Assembly: GCA_017621705.1 (NCBI GenBank)
Contig: JAGASR010000016.1
Span: 1 to 45,589 of the forward strand
DNA length: 45,589 nt
DNA from: Clostridia bacterium
GTDB taxonomy: Bacteria > Bacillota > Clostridia > Oscillospirales > UBA644
Direction: 5' to 3'
Shown piece after piece: positions 43,456-45,589 of the stretch (position 1 is its first letter; each line of letters opens with the position of its first letter). The position numbers were made by a program, and so were the translations under genes. The notes under the pieces are model-generated. The model was given only the letters and a program-made list of their open reading frames with translations, had not been told where the DNA came from and did not search any database.

Positions 43456-44685
43456 ATGACAGAAAGAGACAGAATACGAGAGCTTATCAAAGAATACGCA
43501 GATACAGTAGCTCTTACCGAAAAAAGCAGAGAAATAGAGAAAAGATATAAAGATCTCAACGCTCTTAATATAGTTCGTCCCCCCGTTCTCATTTTCGAGA
43601 TCCCCTGGGGTGAAATCCGTTCGGACGAGTTAAAAACACAGCCCGGCGAATATCAGGGCATGGAATACGGTCTTCGCATGGCTCTTTTCCAGAATAAATA
43701 CTTCCGCGGAGATCACACATGGGCACCGCATTGGGGCGTTGGTGTACACGTTCACAACAGCGGTTACGGAATCGGCTCGAAAGAAAAACAGATTCCGTCC
43801 ACGACCGGCGCATATATCGTTGCTCATGAATATGAAGACCAGCTCATCAACGATGAAGACGTTGAAAAGATCAAATTCCCGACCATTTCCTACGATAAAG
43901 AAGCCACCGAGAACTCTATGAACAAAATGAGAGAGCTTCTCGGAGATATTCTTCCCGTAAGAAAAACAGGCGTTGTTACCGGCTTCGCTTCTTGGGACTT
44001 CCTTATGTCACTTCACGGCATTGAAAAATGTTACGAAGACCTTTACGACCGTCCCGAATTCATTCATGCGCTCATGAAGAGACTTACCGATATTCACAAT
44101 TACGAATTTGATGAATATGAACGTCTCAATGTTCTCGAAACAGAAGTATATTATCTGCATTGCACACCCGCACTCTGCCACGATATGCCCCACAAGGATC
44201 TCGATACCGAAAAGATCACCTGTAAAGATATCTGGTGCAGAACCTCCGCTCAGGTTCTCGCTGTAGTTTCTCCCGAAATGCAGCAGGAATTTGACGTTGA
44301 CTATGCAAAAACATATGCTGAAAGATGTAAACGTACTTATTACGGCTGCTGTGAACCTCTTCACAACAAGCTTGATCAGATCAGAGATATAAATAATCTC
44401 CACAAAGTTTCCATCACTCCCTGGGCAAACGTTGACGAAGCGGCAGAGATCATGGGCAAGGATTTCGTCCTTTCCTACAAACCGAACCCCGCATTCGTTG
44501 CAAACAAGACTTTCGATCCCGCTCCCGTTGAAGAAGAGATCACGAGAGTTCTCGAAGCGTGCAAACGCAACTCCACCCCCTGCGAATTCGTTCTCAAAGA
44601 TATCAGCACGATCGCAAACCGTTGGGAAAACCTCATGGAGTGGAACAACACCGTACAGAAAGTTATTGACAGATATTTTGGCTAA
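43456..44685 (+). CDS. Uroporphyrinogen decarboxylase (URO-D) family protein
   Basis: 409 residues. The fold is that of URO-D/methyltransferase barrels; visible segments are TGVVTGFASWDFLMSL, YDRPEFIHALMKRLTDIH and TYYGCCEPLHNKLDQI, the last with a Cys-Cys/His group that could bind zinc. Such paralogues in anaerobes are usually corrinoid-dependent methyltransferases or related enzymes, not haem synthesis. No other haem or corrinoid genes lie nearby, so the substrate is unknown. TTGGAGTG lies nine bases before the ATG. Gap of 18 bases to rarA. Confidence 0.82.
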   Translation: MTERDRIRELIKEYADTVALTEKSREIEKRYKDLNALNIVRPPVLIFEIPWGEIRSDELKTQPGEYQGMEYGLRMALFQNKYFRGDHTWAPHWGVGVHVHNSGYGIGSKEKQIPSTTGAYIVAHEYEDQLINDEDVEKIKFPTISYDKEATENSMNKMRELLGDILPVRKTGVVTGFASWDFLMSLHGIEKCYEDLYDRPEFIHALMKRLTDIHNYEFDEYERLNVLETEVYYLHCTPALCHDMPHKDLDTEKITCKDIWCRTSAQVLAVVSPEMQQEFDVDYAKTYAERCKRTYYGCCEPLHNKLDQIRDINNLHKVSITPWANVDEAAEIMGKDFVLSYKPNPAFVANKTFDPAPVEEEITRVLEACKRNSTPCEFVLKDISTIANRWENLMEWNNTVQKVIDRYFG

Positions 44686-44703
44686 AACATCGGAGAATAA
44701 AAT

Positions 44704-45589
44704 ATGGCATCCCCTCTCGCGGCAAGGATAAGGCCGACAGAGCTTTCCGATTTTGTCGGGCAAAGGCATCTTGTCGGTAAAGGCAGACCGCTTTACAAGA
44801 TAATCGAAAGCGGAAATATTCCGAACATGATATTTTACGGTTCATCCGGCATAGGCAAGACCACTCTTGCCTCCATAATTGCGGCCAAAACGAACAAAAC
44901 TCTGCACAGGCTCAACGCAACGACCGCATCTACCGGCGATATCAAGGAAATAATCTCATCGATAAACTCTATCGAAAGCGAAAACGGAATACTGCTATAC
45001 CTTGACGAGATCCAGTATTTTAACAAAAAGCAGCAGCAGATCCTGCTCGAATTTATCGAAGACGGTTCGATAACGCTCATCGCATCGACGACGGAAAACC
45101 CGTATTTTTACGTTTACAACGCAATTCTGAGCCGTTCTACGGTTTTTGAATTCAGACCGGTCGAAAGCCGCGATGTTTTAAAAGCGGTGACAAGGGCTTT
45201 TGAGATCGTTAAAGAAGACCTCGGAATTGACGTCAATATCGAAAACGGAGTCTGCGAGCATATTGCATCGACATGCGGCGGCGACGTAAGAAAAGCAATA
45301 AACGCAGTCGAACTTCTTACCGCCGTAAAGATCGGACAAACGGAAATAAACGTCACGCTCGAAGACGCGAAGGAAGTTTCCCAGCGTTCGAATATGAAAT
45401 ACGACCGAGACGGAGATGCGCATTACGATATTCTCTCCGCATTCCAGAAATCGATAAGAGGTTCCGATGAAAATGCGGCGCTTCATTATCTTGCAAGGCT
45501 CGTTGAGGGAGGAGATATGCCGTCGATATGCCGAAGACTGCTTGTAATTGCGGCGGAAGATATCGGGCTTGCGTATCCGCAGGCGATAA
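44704..45589 (+). CDS. rarA: Replication-associated recombination protein RarA/MgsA (5' part)
   Basis: 295 codons are present and the gene runs off the window, so it is partial. AAA+ ATPase features are clear: LAARIRPTELSDFVGQRHLV opening, Walker A YGSSGIGKTTLA, Walker B LLYLDEIQYF, sensor 1 STTENPYF and the arginine-finger segment NAILSRSTVF. GGDVRKAINAVELL and AAEDIGLAYPQAI are diagnostic of the RarA C-terminal half. It acts at stalled replication forks with SSB. CGGAG precedes the ATG; the gene is cotranscribed with the URO-D gene. Confidence 0.95.
   Translation, partial: MASPLAARIRPTELSDFVGQRHLVGKGRPLYKIIESGNIPNMIFYGSSGIGKTTLASIIAAKTNKTLHRLNATTASTGDIKEIISSINSIESENGILLYLDEIQYFNKKQQQILLEFIEDGSITLIASTTENPYFYVYNAILSRSTVFEFRPVESRDVLKAVTRAFEIVKEDLGIDVNIENGVCEHIASTCGGDVRKAINAVELLTAVKIGQTEINVTLEDAKEVSQRSNMKYDRDGDAHYDILSAFQKSIRGSDENAALHYLARLVEGGDMPSICRRLLVIAAEDIGLAYPQAI

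Noticed and set aside
1..45589. CRISPR arrays, insertion sequences, prophage genes
   Set aside because: No regularly spaced repeats, transposase motifs or phage structural genes were found on either strand.

Overview
The window looks like a chromosome segment of an anaerobic, endospore-forming Firmicute of class Clostridia, plausibly an uncultured gut lineage. The evidence is a complete spoIIIAA-AH operon, spoIIID, spoVAC-AD-AE and the classic Firmicute cluster asp23/yqhY-nusB-...-xseA-xseB-ispA-...-tlyA-nadK-argR-recN, together with host- or plant-glycan type glycosidases. No phage, insertion sequence or CRISPR array was seen. Taxonomy below class is not claimed.

Layout. (1) 1-420: tRNA-Thr and tRNA-Tyr on the minus strand, with a consensus promoter and a strong terminator. 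(2) 611-6208: a secreted SLH/YcdB-type protein, a beta-lactamase-fold serine hydrolase, a YhfC-type membrane protein and spoIIID. (3) 6205-23190: a long minus-strand housekeeping run. Read in the direction of transcription it is yqhY, nusB, a TsaD-like gene, xseA, xseB, ispA, a divergent PAP2 gene, a ~640-nt structured RNA, oapA, tlyA, nadK, argR, recN, tyrS, valS, a membrane protein, an aldo/keto reductase and der. (4) 23178-27633: the spoIIIA operon, just upstream of that run. (5) 27750-32836: a GH127 glycosidase, a divergent XRE-TPR regulator, and spoVAC-AD-AE. (6) 32961-35118: a plus-strand operon with a CatA-like acetyltransferase, a barnase-type lipoprotein RNase, a barstar inhibitor and two duplicated tiny membrane proteins. 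(7) 35154-41372: a minus-strand operon with a Gfo/Idh oxidoreductase, a GH35 glycosidase, a TIM-barrel isomerase and a complete amino-acid-type ABC importer. (8) 41420-45589: flavodoxin, glyA, a URO-D family gene and the 5' part of rarA.

The most striking element is the non-coding stretch at about 18005-18644. I interpret it as an OLE (ornate, large, extremophilic) RNA. It lies directly upstream of a DUF21-like four-helix membrane protein that fits OapA, in the isoprenoid/DNA-repair gene neighbourhood where OLE RNAs are known. It has its own consensus promoter, and complementary 7-nt sequences at its two ends could close the structure. Dxs, normally in this slot, is absent. Other items worth attention are a long hairpin that would hide the spoIIID ribosome-binding site, an amino-acid ABC ATPase with an extra ~55-residue block between Walker A and the Q-loop, the barnase/barstar operon, and the mixing of an amino-acid-type importer with sugar-processing enzymes.

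Many genes overlap by 1-14 bases or are separated by under 40 bases, so most of the minus strand from 23.2 kb to 6.2 kb is probably co-transcribed, with the OLE promoter adding a second entry point. Functions are assigned from motifs and remembered family features; no database search was run.
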